A stretch of 64,000 nucleotides of DNA from AP-15 sp035538335 (GCA_035538335.1 DATLKN010000054.1:14691-78690), one strand, 5' to 3'; positions 42,925-54,513 are shown, numbered from the stretch's first letter. Notes: a model not told the origin generated them from the sequence alone. Translations and numbers: made by a program.

Positions 42925-43806
42925 ATGAGGGAATTTCCCGTGGTCGCGCGCTCGGCGCTATGCCTGCTGGCGGTGCTCGTGCCGCTCGCCGCGGCTCGGG
43001 CGGGGCAAACGGTCGACGTGCTCTATGCAGGGTCGCTCGTCAATCTGCTGGAACGCGGCGTCGGGCCCGCTTTCGACAGGGCGAGCGGCGACCGCTTCCG
43101 CGGCTATGCCGGCGGCTCGAAACAGCTCGCGAGCGAGATCAAGGCGAAGCTGCGGCATGCCGACATCTTCATCAGCGCCGCCCCGAAGGTGAACCGGGCG
43201 CTGATGGGCGAGGCGAACGGCAACTGGGTGCGCTGGTACGTCACCTTTGCGCAATCGCTGCTGGTCATCGGCTACAATCCGAAGAGCCGCTTCGCCACGG
43301 CGTTCGGCAAGGAACCCTGGTACGAGGCGCTGCTGCAAAGGGACATCCGGCTCGGACGCACCGACCCGAAGCTCGACCCGAAGGGCGCTCTGACGTTGGC
43401 ACTGATGAAAAAAGCCGAAGCCTTCTACAAGATGCCGGGCCTCTCGCGGCGCATCCTCGGAGCCGCCGACAATCCGCGGCAGATCTTCCCCGAGGAGACG
43501 CTCGTCGGCCGGCTGCAATCGGGCCAGCTCGATGCCGGCTTCTTCTATGCGAGCGAGACCGCCGACGACAGGATCCCGGCGGCGCGCCTGCCGGCGGCGG
43601 TGGCGCCGAAGGCCCGCTATACGATCACGATCCTGCGCGGCGCGCCGCATGGACAAGCCGCCGAGGCCTTTCTCGCCTATCTGCTCGGACCGCAGGGCCG
43701 CGCTTTTCTGAAACAGCACGGCCTCGACCCGGTCGCACCGGCGATCGTGGGAGATCCGGCGGCGGCGCCCAAGGGGGTCAAGGCGCTTGCCGCGAAGAAC
43801 GGGTGA
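42925..43806 (+). CDS. Molybdate/tungstate-type ABC transporter substrate-binding protein
   Basis: 293 residues, GAGGAGAACGAT upstream. Signal peptide MREFPVVARSALCLLAVLVPLAAARA then GQTVDVLYAGSLVNLLERG, KQLASEIKAKLRHADIFISAAPKVN and LGRTDPKLDPKGALTLALMKKAEAFY, the ModA/WtpA layout. It is distinct in sequence from the WtpA-like protein at 6816. Upstream is GACGGTATATATCGCCGG, an imperfect dyad on TATATA that faintly recalls ModE boxes (weak). Stop overlaps the start of the permease-ATPase gene. Confidence 0.85.
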   Translation: MREFPVVARSALCLLAVLVPLAAARAGQTVDVLYAGSLVNLLERGVGPAFDRASGDRFRGYAGGSKQLASEIKAKLRHADIFISAAPKVNRALMGEANGNWVRWYVTFAQSLLVIGYNPKSRFATAFGKEPWYEALLQRDIRLGRTDPKLDPKGALTLALMKKAEAFYKMPGLSRRILGAADNPRQIFPEETLVGRLQSGQLDAGFFYASETADDRIPAARLPAAVAPKARYTITILRGAPHGQAAEAFLAYLLGPQGRAFLKQHGLDPVAPAIVGDPAAAPKGVKALAAKNG

Positions 43807-45655
43807 TCGCCGCCCGGCGAGCGGCCGGGCCCCGGCGGCACTGCCCTGGCTCGGCGGGCTGCTGGCGGTTTATCTGATCGCGCCGCTCGGCGCCGGTATC
43901 GCAGCGGCGGTTTCGGCTGACTGGCGGGCGGCCGATATGGCGGCGCTGGCGCGGGCGGCGCTGACTTCGGTGCTGAGCGCCAGCCTCGCGACGCTCGTCA
44001 TCGCGCTGTTCGGCATCCCGCTCGGCTATCTCCTGGCGCGCCGGCGCGGCCGCGCCGTCGCCGCGCTCGGGCTTGTCGTCCAGCTGCCGCTGGCATTGCC
44101 GCCGCTGTCGAGCGGCATCCTCTTGTTGTTCCTGATCGGCTACGATTCGCCGCTCGGGCGGCTGACCGGCGGAGCGCTGACGGATTCCTTCATCGGCATC
44201 GTGCTGTCGCAGACTTTCGTTGCCGCGCCCTTTCTGGTGATCGCGGCGCGCTCGGCCTTCGCCGCGGTCGATCCGATGCTGGAGGAAGTCGCCGCAACGC
44301 TCGGCCGCGGCCGCCTCCCGATATTCCTCTCGATCAGCCTGCCGCTCGCCTGGCCGGCGACCGCCGCCGGGCTGCTGCTCGCCTGGCTGCGCGCCTTCGG
44401 CGAGTTCGGCGCGACGGTGATGGTCGCCTACCACCCCTATTCGCTGCCGGTTTACACCTATGTCGCGTTCGGCGCGCAGGGCCTGCCGGCGATGCTGCCG
44501 ATCGTGCTGCCGACGCTCGTCATCGCGCTGTCGTTGCTGGCGCTCGCCGGCATGCTGTCGCAGCGGCCGTCGATACCGGCATTTCGCGCCCGCCGCAAAA
44601 TCCCGCCCGCTCGGGCGCCGCGACCGCCGGCCCCGATACCGAGGCAGGCCGAGGGAGTGCCGCTCGATCTGCGCCTCGAAAAACGCCTCGGCGATTTCCG
44701 CCTCGACATCGCCTGGTCGAGCGCGGCGCGGCGGCTGGCGATCCTCGGCCCCTCCGGCTCCGGCAAGACCCTGACCCTGAAGCTGATCGCCGGCATCGAG
44801 GCGCTCGACGGCGGCTGCATCAGGCTCGCTGGCGCGGAGCTGTCGGGGCTGCCGCCGGCGCGCCGGGGGGTCGCCTATGTGCCGCAGAATTACGGGCTCT
44901 TTCCGCATCTGAGCGTCGCCGAGCAGCTGCTGTTTCCGGCCGGCGCCGATCCGCGGCTCGGCCGGCGCTGGATCGAACGCCTGCGTCTGGAGGGGTTGGA
45001 GGACCGCCTTCCGGCGGCGCTCTCGCTCGGCCAGCAGCAGCGCGTCGCGGTGGCGCGCGCGCTCGTGCGGCAGAGCCGGCTCATTCTCCTCGACGAACCG
45101 TTCTCGGCCCTCGACGCGCCGCTGCGGGCGGATCTGCGGCGCGAGCTTCTCGCCTTGCAGGGCGAACTCGAGGCGACGACGATCCTCGTCACGCACGACC
45201 CGCAGGAAGCGGCGCTCCTCGCCGACGAGTTGCTCGTGCTCGAGGGCGGGCGGATCTTGCAATCGGGCTCGGCCGCGGCGGTCTTCCGGCGGCCGGCCGG
45301 AGAGCGCGTGGCGCGGCTGCTCGGTGCGCAGAACGCCGCCGAGGGGGTGGCCGTCGAGGGCGGGCTGATCGCGATCGGGGGCGGCGTCGCGCTCGCCGCC
45401 GCTGGGCCCTCCTTCGAGCCCGGCACCCGCGTCGGCTGGAACGTGCCGCCCGAACGCATCCGGCTCGTCGCCGACGGAACCTATCGCGGGCAGGTCGAGA
45501 GCGTCGCCCCGCTCGGCGCCGGCTTCGAGGCGAGCGTACGGCTCGGCGACGCAAGGCTGCTTATATCGGGCAGCGGCGCGCCGCCCGCCTGCTGCCAATC
45601 CTGCCGCCTCGATATCGATCCGCAGGCGATCCAGCTGTGGCCGCGCGCCCTTTGA
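43787..45655 (+). CDS. Fused molybdate-type ABC permease-ATPase (ModB-ModC fusion)
   Basis: 622 residues from a TTG at 43787, 20 bp inside the upstream gene; no ATG fits. Residues about 15-265 form the permease with six hydrophobic segments and the coupling loop AATLGRGRLPIFLSISLPLAWPA. A linker rich in Pro/Arg/Ala follows (about 265-290). The ATPase has Walker A GPSGSGKT, Q-loop VPQNYGLFPH, signature LSLGQQQR, Walker B LILLDEP and VTHD, then a TOBE-like C-terminus. One polypeptide carries both halves of the importer, in place of separate ModB and ModC. Confidence 0.9.
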   Translation: MPRRTGDRRPASGRAPAALPWLGGLLAVYLIAPLGAGIAAAVSADWRAADMAALARAALTSVLSASLATLVIALFGIPLGYLLARRRGRAVAALGLVVQLPLALPPLSSGILLLFLIGYDSPLGRLTGGALTDSFIGIVLSQTFVAAPFLVIAARSAFAAVDPMLEEVAATLGRGRLPIFLSISLPLAWPATAAGLLLAWLRAFGEFGATVMVAYHPYSLPVYTYVAFGAQGLPAMLPIVLPTLVIALSLLALAGMLSQRPSIPAFRARRKIPPARAPRPPAPIPRQAEGVPLDLRLEKRLGDFRLDIAWSSAARRLAILGPSGSGKTLTLKLIAGIEALDGGCIRLAGAELSGLPPARRGVAYVPQNYGLFPHLSVAEQLLFPAGADPRLGRRWIERLRLEGLEDRLPAALSLGQQQRVAVARALVRQSRLILLDEPFSALDAPLRADLRRELLALQGELEATTILVTHDPQEAALLADELLVLEGGRILQSGSAAAVFRRPAGERVARLLGAQNAAEGVAVEGGLIAIGGGVALAAAGPSFEPGTRVGWNVPPERIRLVADGTYRGQVESVAPLGAGFEASVRLGDARLLISGSGAPPACCQSCRLDIDPQAIQLWPRAL

Positions 45656-45681
45656 CAAGACAAGCCGAATTCCCACATAGA
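45652..45681 (+). promoter_or_regulatory. Sigma70-like promoter for the A-type Fe-S carrier gene
   Basis: TTGACA (45652-45657), an 18-bp spacer and CATAGA (45676-45681), 27 bp before the ATG at 45708. The -35 is perfect and the -10 matches 3-4 of 6. The -35 overlaps the last codon of the upstream gene. Confidence 0.5.
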
Positions 45682-45707
45682 AAGGCGTCGATCGGGCGGC
45701 GGGAACG

Positions 45708-46067
45708 ATGGCCGGAGAGATGAGCGAAACCGTCGAGCAGCGGATCACCCTCAGCGAGAACGCGGCGCGGCGCATCGCTGCGCTGAAGGCGCAGGAGGCG
45801 CAAGAGAGCGCGTTTCTGCGCATCGCCGTCTCCGGCGGCGGCTGCTCGGGCTTTCAGTACGGGCTGTCGCTCGACGATGAGCGCCATGAGGACGACGTCG
45901 TCTTCGAGCGGGACGGCGTCGCCGTCGTCGTCGATCAGGTCTCGCTCGACCTGTTGAACGGCGCCGAGCTCGATTTCGTCGAGGACCTGATCGGCGCCTC
46001 GTTCCAGATCAAGAACCCCAACGCGGCCTCCTCCTGCGGCTGCGGCAACTCCTTTTCGATCGGCTGA
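45708..46067 (+). CDS. erpA: A-type iron-sulfur carrier protein (ErpA/IscA family)
   Basis: 119 residues from ATG 45708; an ATG at 45720 is an equal candidate. ITLSENAARRIAALKAQ, LRIAVSGGGCSGFQYGLSL and FQIKNPNAASSCGCGNSFSIG hold the three cluster cysteines of the HesB/IscA fold, C-x(n)-CGC. It receives Fe-S clusters and delivers them to apoproteins. Fe-S clients in this window include ilvD, the radical SAM enzyme, UDG and the Rieske oxygenase. Confidence 0.92.
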   Translation: MAGEMSETVEQRITLSENAARRIAALKAQEAQESAFLRIAVSGGGCSGFQYGLSLDDERHEDDVVFERDGVAVVVDQVSLDLLNGAELDFVEDLIGASFQIKNPNAASSCGCGNSFSIG

Positions 46068-46086
46068 GAAGACCGGCGCGCCGGCC

Positions 46087-46851
46087 GTGAAGGTCGCGAG
46101 CTGGAACGTCAACTCGGTCAAGGCGCGGCTGCCGCATCTGCTCGCTTTCCTGAAGGAGAGCGAGCCGGATGTTCTCTGCCTGCAGGAAACCAAATGCCCG
46201 GCGGCGGATTTCCCGCGGCTCGAGATCGTCGGCCTCGGCTACCATGTCGAGGCGCTGGGGCAGCGCGCTTATAACGGCGTCGCGCTCGTCTCCAAACTCC
46301 CGGCGCAGGACATCGTGCGCGGGCTGCCCGGCGACGACGGCGACGAGCAGGCGCGCTATCTGGAAGCCGCTTTCGACGGCGTGCGCGTCGCCTCGATCTA
46401 TCTGCCGAACGGCAACCCGGTCGACACCGACAAATTCTCCTACAAGCTCGCCTGGATGGAGCGGCTCGGCCGCCACGCCGCCGGGCTATTGCGCGACGAG
46501 AAGCCGTTCGTACTGGCGGGCGACTACAACATCTGCCCGACCGACGACGACGTTTACGACCCGGTCGCCTTCCGCGACGACGCGCTGTGCCGCATCGAGG
46601 CGCGCTCGCGCTATCGCGCGCTCGTCTATCTCGGGCTGTACGACGCCTACCGCATCTTCCACCGCGAGCCGCACCGCTACACCTTCTGGGACTATCAGGC
46701 CGGGCGCTGGCACCGCGACGAGGGGCTGCGAATCGATCACCTGCTCCTGTCGCCGCAGGCCGCCGACCGGGTCCTCGCCTGCGACATCGACAAGCGGCCC
46801 CGCGCCAAGGAACGCGCCTCGGACCACACCCCGATCTGGTGCGAGCTTTAG
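46087..46851 (+). CDS. xthA: Exodeoxyribonuclease III
   Basis: 254 residues from a GTG at 46087, 19 bp after the Fe-S carrier. KVASWNVNSVKARLPHLL with Asn7, CLQETKCPAADFP (metal Glu), GDYNICPTDDDVYDP (catalytic Asp and Asn) and the C-terminal ASDHTPIWCEL (catalytic Asp-His) are the complete exonuclease III/AP endonuclease set. Repairs abasic sites. Converges on the radical SAM gene with 4 bp of overlap. Confidence 0.95.
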   Translation: MKVASWNVNSVKARLPHLLAFLKESEPDVLCLQETKCPAADFPRLEIVGLGYHVEALGQRAYNGVALVSKLPAQDIVRGLPGDDGDEQARYLEAAFDGVRVASIYLPNGNPVDTDKFSYKLAWMERLGRHAAGLLRDEKPFVLAGDYNICPTDDDVYDPVAFRDDALCRIEARSRYRALVYLGLYDAYRIFHREPHRYTFWDYQAGRWHRDEGLRIDHLLLSPQAADRVLACDIDKRPRAKERASDHTPIWCEL

Positions 46852-47885
46852 CCGGGATCGGCGGGGTAGGCGTGCTCGCCGCCCTGCCCGTCGCGGACGA
46901 TCCAGCCGCCGGTTGACGGGTTGCGCCGGGCCGCGCCTTCGGCGAGCGGGACCTTGCCGTAGCCGCCAGGGATATCGAGCACATAGGTCGGCTGGCACAG
47001 GCCGGATAATTCGCGGCGCAAGGCCGCGACGAGGCGCTGCCCCTCGTTGATGCCGACGCGAAACCGGGCCGTGCCGGGCGCCAGGTCGGGGTGGTGCAGG
47101 TAATAGGGCTTGACCCGCATCGCGACGAGGGCGCGGAAAAGCTCGCCCAGAATCGCCGCGTCGTCGTTGACGCCGCGCAATAGCACGGTCTGCGACAGCA
47201 GCGGGATGCCGGCCCGCACAAGCTGCCCTGCCGCCACCCGCGCCGCCGCGGTCAGTTCGCGCGGATGGTTGGCGTGGATGACGACCCAGACCGCCTTTTC
47301 CGCCGCCAGCGCGGCGATCAGCGCCGGGCCGACCCGCCGCGGCTCGACGACCGGCACGCGCGTGTGGAAGCGGATCGTCTCGAGCTGCGGCATGCCGTCG
47401 AGGGCGCGCACGATCGGGCGCAGGCGGCGCGGCGACAGCACGAACGGATCGCCGCCGGTGAGGATGACCTCCCGGATCTCCGGATGTTCGCGGATATAGT
47501 CGAGGGCGCGGCCGAGCGCCGCCGCGTCGAGCACCGCCTCTTTTTTGCCGACGCTCTCGCGGCGAAAGCAGAAGCGGCAATAGACCGGGCACAGCAGGGT
47601 AGGTTTCAGGAGCACCCGGTCGCGATGCCGATGGACGATGCCCGGCACCGGCGACCAGCGCTCGTCGCCGATCGGATCGGCGCGTTCCTCGGGCGCGGCG
47701 ACGAGTTCGCTCGCGCGCGGCACGAATTGCCCGGCGATCGGATCGGCCGGATCGGCCGGGTCGATCAGCGCCGCCACGTCCGGGGTGAGCGCCACCGCAT
47801 ATCGCTCGGCGACCCGGCGGATCTCGTCGAGCCGTTCGGGCCCGACGAGTCCCGCCGCCACCAGCTCCTCGGCACGCCTGATCAT
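46848..47885 (-). CDS. Lysine 2,3-aminomutase-like radical SAM enzyme (EpmB/KamA)
   Basis: 345 residues. Radical SAM triad C99-x3-C103-x2-C106 in TLLCPVYCRFCFRRE, then VILTGGDPFVLSPRRL, FHTRVPVVEPRRV and the C-terminal PTYVLDIPGGYGKVP, all KamA-family landmarks. The length matches EpmB, which isomerises lysine to beta-lysine for elongation factor P modification, more than KamA for lysine fermentation. epmA and efp, often adjacent in alphaproteobacteria, are not next to it here. Confidence 0.9.
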   Translation of the reverse strand: MIRRAEELVAAGLVGPERLDEIRRVAERYAVALTPDVAALIDPADPADPIAGQFVPRASELVAAPEERADPIGDERWSPVPGIVHRHRDRVLLKPTLLCPVYCRFCFRRESVGKKEAVLDAAALGRALDYIREHPEIREVILTGGDPFVLSPRRLRPIVRALDGMPQLETIRFHTRVPVVEPRRVGPALIAALAAEKAVWVVIHANHPRELTAAARVAAGQLVRAGIPLLSQTVLLRGVNDDAAILGELFRALVAMRVKPYYLHHPDLAPGTARFRVGINEGQRLVAALRRELSGLCQPTYVLDIPGGYGKVPLAEGAARRNPSTGGWIVRDGQGGEHAYPADPG

Positions 47886-47982
47886 GAACGCTCGCTCATC
47901 CGGAGATCATTCCGCCGCGGCTGATATGGCGACCACGCGCAGCGTGTGCGAGCCGACCCTTGAAGACGCTGCTCTCGCTGTT

Positions 47983-48066
47983 TTCTGCAAGGAATCAGGA
48001 GCAAACGGATGTGCACAGCGCCGATCCTCGAGCAATGCTGTTCTGCCTGCTTCTGCAAGGAATCAG
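47983..48066 (+). repeat. Exact 16-bp direct repeat, 68 bp apart
   Basis: TTCTGCAAGGAATCAG occurs at 47983-47998 and again at 48051-48066 on the same strand, in the 260-bp gap between the radical SAM gene start and the valS stop. The flanks also partly match (GCTG and CCTGC before, GAGC and CAGG after). No gene is visible here. It could be an operator pair or the ends of a lost small element. Confidence 0.6.
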
Positions 48067-48145
48067 CAGGCGGGCCGAGCTGCCATCAAAAGCATCGTTA
48101 CTCGGATAATAAGATGCGAATATGGCAATTTTAGCGGCGCGCCTG

Positions 48146-50794
<2,649 letters not shown>

Positions 50795-50880
50795 GACCGA
50801 GCCGTCCTCGACGCGAAACCCGGCGGCGCGCCGATCGCGCGCCGCCGCGGCCGGGCAGCTAGCCTATTCCGGCGGCGCCG

Positions 50881-51432
50881 TCAACGCAGCCCGGCCTCGC
50901 GCGCGGCCCGGGCGATCTCTTCGCGCACCAGCCGCTCGACAAGGCCAGGCAGGTTCTGGTCGAGCCAGGTCTGCAGCAGCGGGCGCAGCACCTCGCGCAC
51001 GATCGCCTCCAGCGTGCGATCGCTGCCGCCGAGCGACAATTCGCCCGAGCGGCGCTTTTCCTGCCCCGCCGCGGCGAGTTCGGCAAAGGCCGAACTGGCG
51101 GCCGCCGCCGTCGTGGTCGAGGCGATGCCGGCGGGCGTCGATTCGGGCGCGCCGGTGCCCGAGGCGGGCTCGTTGCCCTCGCCTTTCCCGGCCGACTCGC
51201 CGGCAGCGCGCGGGCCTTGCGGTTCGGCCCGCCCGCTGTCGCCCGAGGACGCCATGGCGAGCGGCGTCAGATGCCGCACCGAGCCGTCCTCGCCGACTGC
51301 CTCGGTCAGTTCGAGGACGCCGCGCGGCGGTTCGGCGGCGCCCGGTGCGCCCTTATCCTCGCTGATGATCCGATTGATCGAGGCGAGAATTTGCTCCATC
51401 GACGGGTCCGGCTGCGATTTTGCGTCCGACAT
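50881..51432 (-). CDS. popZ: PopZ-like polar organizing protein (DUF2497)
   Basis: 183 residues from ATG 51432. Short conserved N-terminal helix PSMEQILASINRIISED (11-27), a long acidic and Pro/Gly/Ala-rich middle, and a C-terminal DUF2497 helix bundle LEAIVREVLRPLLQTWLDQNLPGLVERLVREEIARAA. This is the layout of Caulobacter PopZ: an N-terminal helix that recruits clients, a disordered linker, and C-terminal helices for self-assembly at the cell pole. Conserved position beside valS and tolC. No strong Shine-Dalgarno is seen. Confidence 0.9.
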   Translation of the reverse strand: MSDAKSQPDPSMEQILASINRIISEDKGAPGAAEPPRGVLELTEAVGEDGSVRHLTPLAMASSGDSGRAEPQGPRAAGESAGKGEGNEPASGTGAPESTPAGIASTTTAAAASSAFAELAAAGQEKRRSGELSLGGSDRTLEAIVREVLRPLLQTWLDQNLPGLVERLVREEIARAAREAGLR

Positions 51433-51506
51433 CGAGATTACCAATAAAAGAGGACAACCCCGCTACCCTAGGGGAGCCAGCCCAAACTTTCCAGCGGAAC
51501 CGTGCT

Positions 51507-51584
51507 TGTCATTATCACTGCGAGGAGGCCTGAGGCCGACAACGCTAACTCGACGGGATTCTTTCGCTTTGTTCGCAATGACAA
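51507..51584. repeat. Family D repeat (TGCGAGG ... CGCAATGACA) between popZ and tolC
   Basis: GTCATTATCACTGCGAGG begins the element and TTCGCAATGACAA closes it, an imperfect dyad of about 78 bp. The same ends occur at 60748-60863 (TCATTGCGAGC and GCTCGCAATGACC) and near 11165. It fills most of the 164-bp gap; no gene is seen in it. Confidence 0.65.
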
Positions 51585-51596
51585 TGCAACCTGGGG

Positions 51597-52976
51597 CTAT
51601 TCCTTTAACCCGCCGCCGAAACCGATCAATTTGTTCTTCACGGCGTTGTAGTGACGCTGCATGTCGTAGAGCTTGACCGGAAGCTTGAGCTCGGGGGCGA
51701 TCAACCGTCCGACGGCGGCGGCCAGGTTGAACTCAGCAAGCGCGGTATCGTGCTGCGAGACGACGAGTTGCGACTGCGTGGTGAACACCTGCTGCTCGGC
51801 GATCAGCACATCGAGGACGGTGCGCGAGCCGACGAGCGCCTCCTGCTGCGTGCCCTCGAGGGCGATTTGGGCGGCGCGCACCGCGGCGGCGAATGAGGCG
51901 ATGGCGGCCCGGGTCGATCGCAGGGTTTCCCAATCCTGGGTCGCCGACTGCACCGCGACCCGGCGCGCCTGATCGACGAGGCTGCGCTTCTGCCCGACGG
52001 TCTGCTCGGCCTGCCGCGTCTGCGAATAGATGGCGCCGCCCTCATAGAGCGGCATCGTCATCTCGGCGAGGACCTGGGCGGTGTTTTCCAGACCGCCCCT
52101 TTCAACCGTCGTCACATCGTAGGCCCGCGACAGCGTTCCGACGACCGAGATCTGCGGCAACAGCTGACCGCGCACGACCGAGACGTTGTCGCGCGCGGCG
52201 CGCTCGGCGAAAATCGCCGAGATGACGTTCGGGTTGCCGTTGGCGGCGAGGCTCAGCGCCTCGGCCCGCGTCGCCGGCAGTGCCAGCCGCTCGCGAGGCA
52301 TCAGCAACCGGCCCGGCGGATGGCCGACAGCCGCGGTATAATTGGCGCGGCTGGTGGCGAGCTGGCCTTCGGAAGTAATGCGCGTCGCGGTCGCCTGCGC
52401 CAGCGAGGATTCGGCCTGGGCGACGTCGGTGCGGGTCACCTCGCCGACCCGAAAACGGTCTTGCGTGGCTTCGAGCTGCTTGCGCAGAACCTGCTCGTTG
52501 TTGCGGTTGACCTGCACCAGCGTCTGGTCGCGAACGCAGTCCAAATAAGCCTGCACCACCGCCTGGAACACTGTAGTCTCGACCGCCAGCGTTTGCGCCC
52601 GGGTCGAATCCACCGTGTCGATCGCCTGTGTGGTCTGCGCCTCGGTGCGGCCGCCACGGTAGATCGGCTGAGCGATTTGGAGCTGCACCAGATTCGGGCG
52701 TAAATTCTCGCTCGAATTGGTTGTCGGCGTCGTCGTACCGATGTTCTCGAACCCGACGTTGCCGGTAAATGTGACGGTCGGCCGCCAGTTCGAGAGCGCC
52801 TGCGGCACCTGCTCGTCGGTCGCCCGCAACAGCGCCCGTTGCGCGAGAAGCTGCGGGTTGGTCTGGTAGGCGTAGGCGAGCGCCTGGGTGAGAGTCTCGG
52901 CGGCGGCCGGGTATGCCCCGATTGCAAACAGGATGCCGAGCGATGCCGCTGCCAAGGTGCGATGTCGGTGCCGCAT
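51597..52976 (-). CDS. tolC: TolC-family outer-membrane efflux/secretion channel
   Basis: 459 residues from ATG 52976, with signal peptide MRHRHRTLAAASLGILFAIG...AAA and cleavage before ETLTQALAYAYQTNPQL. Two structural repeats of long helices and beta segments are visible: QLQIAQPIYRGGRTEAQTTQA with YLDCVRDQ...VGEVTRTDVAQAESSLAQA, and MTMPLYEGGAIYSQTRQAEQTVGQ with LVGSRTVLDVLIAEQQVF. The GEVTRTDVAQAE block is the TolC/OEP hallmark. It gives an outer-membrane exit duct for type I secretion or RND pumps; no pump genes are near. Confidence 0.95.
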   Translation of the reverse strand: MRHRHRTLAAASLGILFAIGAYPAAAETLTQALAYAYQTNPQLLAQRALLRATDEQVPQALSNWRPTVTFTGNVGFENIGTTTPTTNSSENLRPNLVQLQIAQPIYRGGRTEAQTTQAIDTVDSTRAQTLAVETTVFQAVVQAYLDCVRDQTLVQVNRNNEQVLRKQLEATQDRFRVGEVTRTDVAQAESSLAQATATRITSEGQLATSRANYTAAVGHPPGRLLMPRERLALPATRAEALSLAANGNPNVISAIFAERAARDNVSVVRGQLLPQISVVGTLSRAYDVTTVERGGLENTAQVLAEMTMPLYEGGAIYSQTRQAEQTVGQKRSLVDQARRVAVQSATQDWETLRSTRAAIASFAAAVRAAQIALEGTQQEALVGSRTVLDVLIAEQQVFTTQSQLVVSQHDTALAEFNLAAAVGRLIAPELKLPVKLYDMQRHYNAVKNKLIGFGGGLKE

Positions 52977-53162
52977 CACCGGAACCTCGATGCCGGCGCG
53001 CCGGCTTCCACCTCGATCGCGAAAACTGGCACGGCTTCGGACATTAGAGCCTCGACGACAGAGAAACATAGCATAAAGGATAGCGGCGCCGACACTTGAG
53101 GTTGGACGAGGGATAACACATCTTGCGTCGGCGGAGTTCACGAAAAACTTGGCCCTGCCGAT

Positions 53163-53819
53163 CTATAGGGCAAAGGCGGGGCGCGGCGAAAACCCCGGCA
53201 ACAGCGGCGTCGCCGCGTCAAATATCGGGCGGTGCGCCAACACCCCCTCGGTTCGCGTACAGATGACGCCGCGGCCGATGCCGCCGGGCGGCCGCACGAC
53301 CGCAACGAGCCGTCCGCCATCGGCCAGCTGCCGGCCGATTTCCGGCGGCAGCTCGGCGACGGCGCCGCCGAACAGGATGACATCGTAAGGCGCGCGCGGC
53401 TTATGACCCTGGCGCAAGGGCCCTTCGACGACGCCGACCGAAGCGATGCCGTGCTCGACGAGCGCCGCGCGCGCCATCCGGGCGAGGTTCGCGTCTTCTT
53501 CGAGGGCGACGACGCTGCGCGCCAAATGCGCGAGGACGGCAGCTTCGTAGCCGCTGCCGGCGCCGACGACGAGCGCCGTGTCGGCGGGCTGGACGGAAGC
53601 CGCCTGCAACAGGCGGGCGGCAACCCGCGGCTCCATCAGATAGCGGCCGGCGCCGAGCGGCAGGCCCTCGTCGACATAGGCGACCGCCCGCAACGGCTCC
53701 GGCACGAACAGCCCGCGCCGAATCGCAGCGAAGGCATCAAGCAGCCGCCGGTCGACGATGCCGTTGGGGCGGAGCTGGCTGACGATCATATGGGCGCGGG
53801 CGACCTCGTAGGAATTCAT
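53163..53819 (-). CDS. pcm: Protein-L-isoaspartate O-methyltransferase family protein
   Basis: 218 residues from ATG 53819. MNSYEVARAHMIVSQLRPNGIVDRRLLDAFAAIRRGLFVPE is the typical alphaproteobacterial PCM N-terminus, and ALVVGAGSGYEAAVLAHLARSVVALEED is the SAM motif I and ribose acid. Many members beside tolC in this class are short and lack strong activity residues; here the usual D-GSGxGY is GAGSGY. Suggested role: repair of isoaspartyl proteins. Next to tolC, on the same strand, as in other alphaproteobacteria. Confidence 0.88.
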   Translation of the reverse strand: MNSYEVARAHMIVSQLRPNGIVDRRLLDAFAAIRRGLFVPEPLRAVAYVDEGLPLGAGRYLMEPRVAARLLQAASVQPADTALVVGAGSGYEAAVLAHLARSVVALEEDANLARMARAALVEHGIASVGVVEGPLRQGHKPRAPYDVILFGGAVAELPPEIGRQLADGGRLVAVVRPPGGIGRGVICTRTEGVLAHRPIFDAATPLLPGFSPRPAFAL

Positions 53820-53917
53820 CAACCCACCGCTGACATGGGGACAACCTTTCGGCACCTGCCGGCGCAGCCGCTTATATCGGCAGGGCGCCGCGAAGACAAT
53901 CGGCCGCGGCAGGCCAC

Positions 53918-54412
53918 TCAGCCGGGAAAAGGCTCGGCGCGCGGCTCGGAAGGAAGGCGCGCGAGCAGCTCGCGGACGCCGAGGCCGAGCCGCGGATGGC
54001 GCCAGCCCGGCGCCACCTCGGCGAGCGGCGCCAGCACGAAGCGCCGCTCGTGCAGCCGCGGATGCGGCAGCACCAAGGGCTCGCCCTCGACGAGCCGGCC
54101 GTCGTAATCGAGCAGGTCGAGGTCGAGCGTGCGCGGCGCGTTGGGCTCGCCGCGCACGCGCCCGAAGCGCCGCTCGAGATCGAGCAATTCGGCGAGCAGG
54201 GCCGGCGGCTCGAGCGCCGTTTGCACGACCGCGACGGCATTGACGAACCAGGGCTGCGCCGAGGGCGGCACCGGCTCGCTCGAATACCAGCGGGAGCGCG
54301 CGAGAACGCGGATCGGCCTTGCCGCCAGCGCCGCCAGCGCCGCCGTCAGCGTCTGGCGCGGCGGCCCGTAATCGACGGTCGCCAGATTTCCACCGAGGCC
54401 GAGCAGGATCAC
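53918..54412 (-). CDS. folK: 2-amino-4-hydroxy-6-hydroxymethyldihydropteridine pyrophosphokinase
   Basis: 164 residues from a GTG at 54412 with GGAGG eight bases upstream. VILLGLGGNLATVD, RWYSSEPVPPSAQPWFVNAVAVVQT and the HPPK signature NAPRTLDLDLLDYDG are all present, followed by LPHPRLHERRFVLAPLAEVAPGW. It transfers pyrophosphate from ATP to the pterin in folate synthesis. Divergent from the NYN gene. Confidence 0.95.
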   Translation of the reverse strand: MILLGLGGNLATVDYGPPRQTLTAALAALAARPIRVLARSRWYSSEPVPPSAQPWFVNAVAVVQTALEPPALLAELLDLERRFGRVRGEPNAPRTLDLDLLDYDGRLVEGEPLVLPHPRLHERRFVLAPLAEVAPGWRHPRLGLGVRELLARLPSEPRAEPFPG

Positions 54413-54513
54413 CGGTCCACCTCCGCCCCGCCGCCCGGCCGGCGAACTTGACCGCGCCCCGCCGATATATGACACTTGCGTGGCATTATCTGCCCTTTCG
54501 GAGCTTTATTTGG

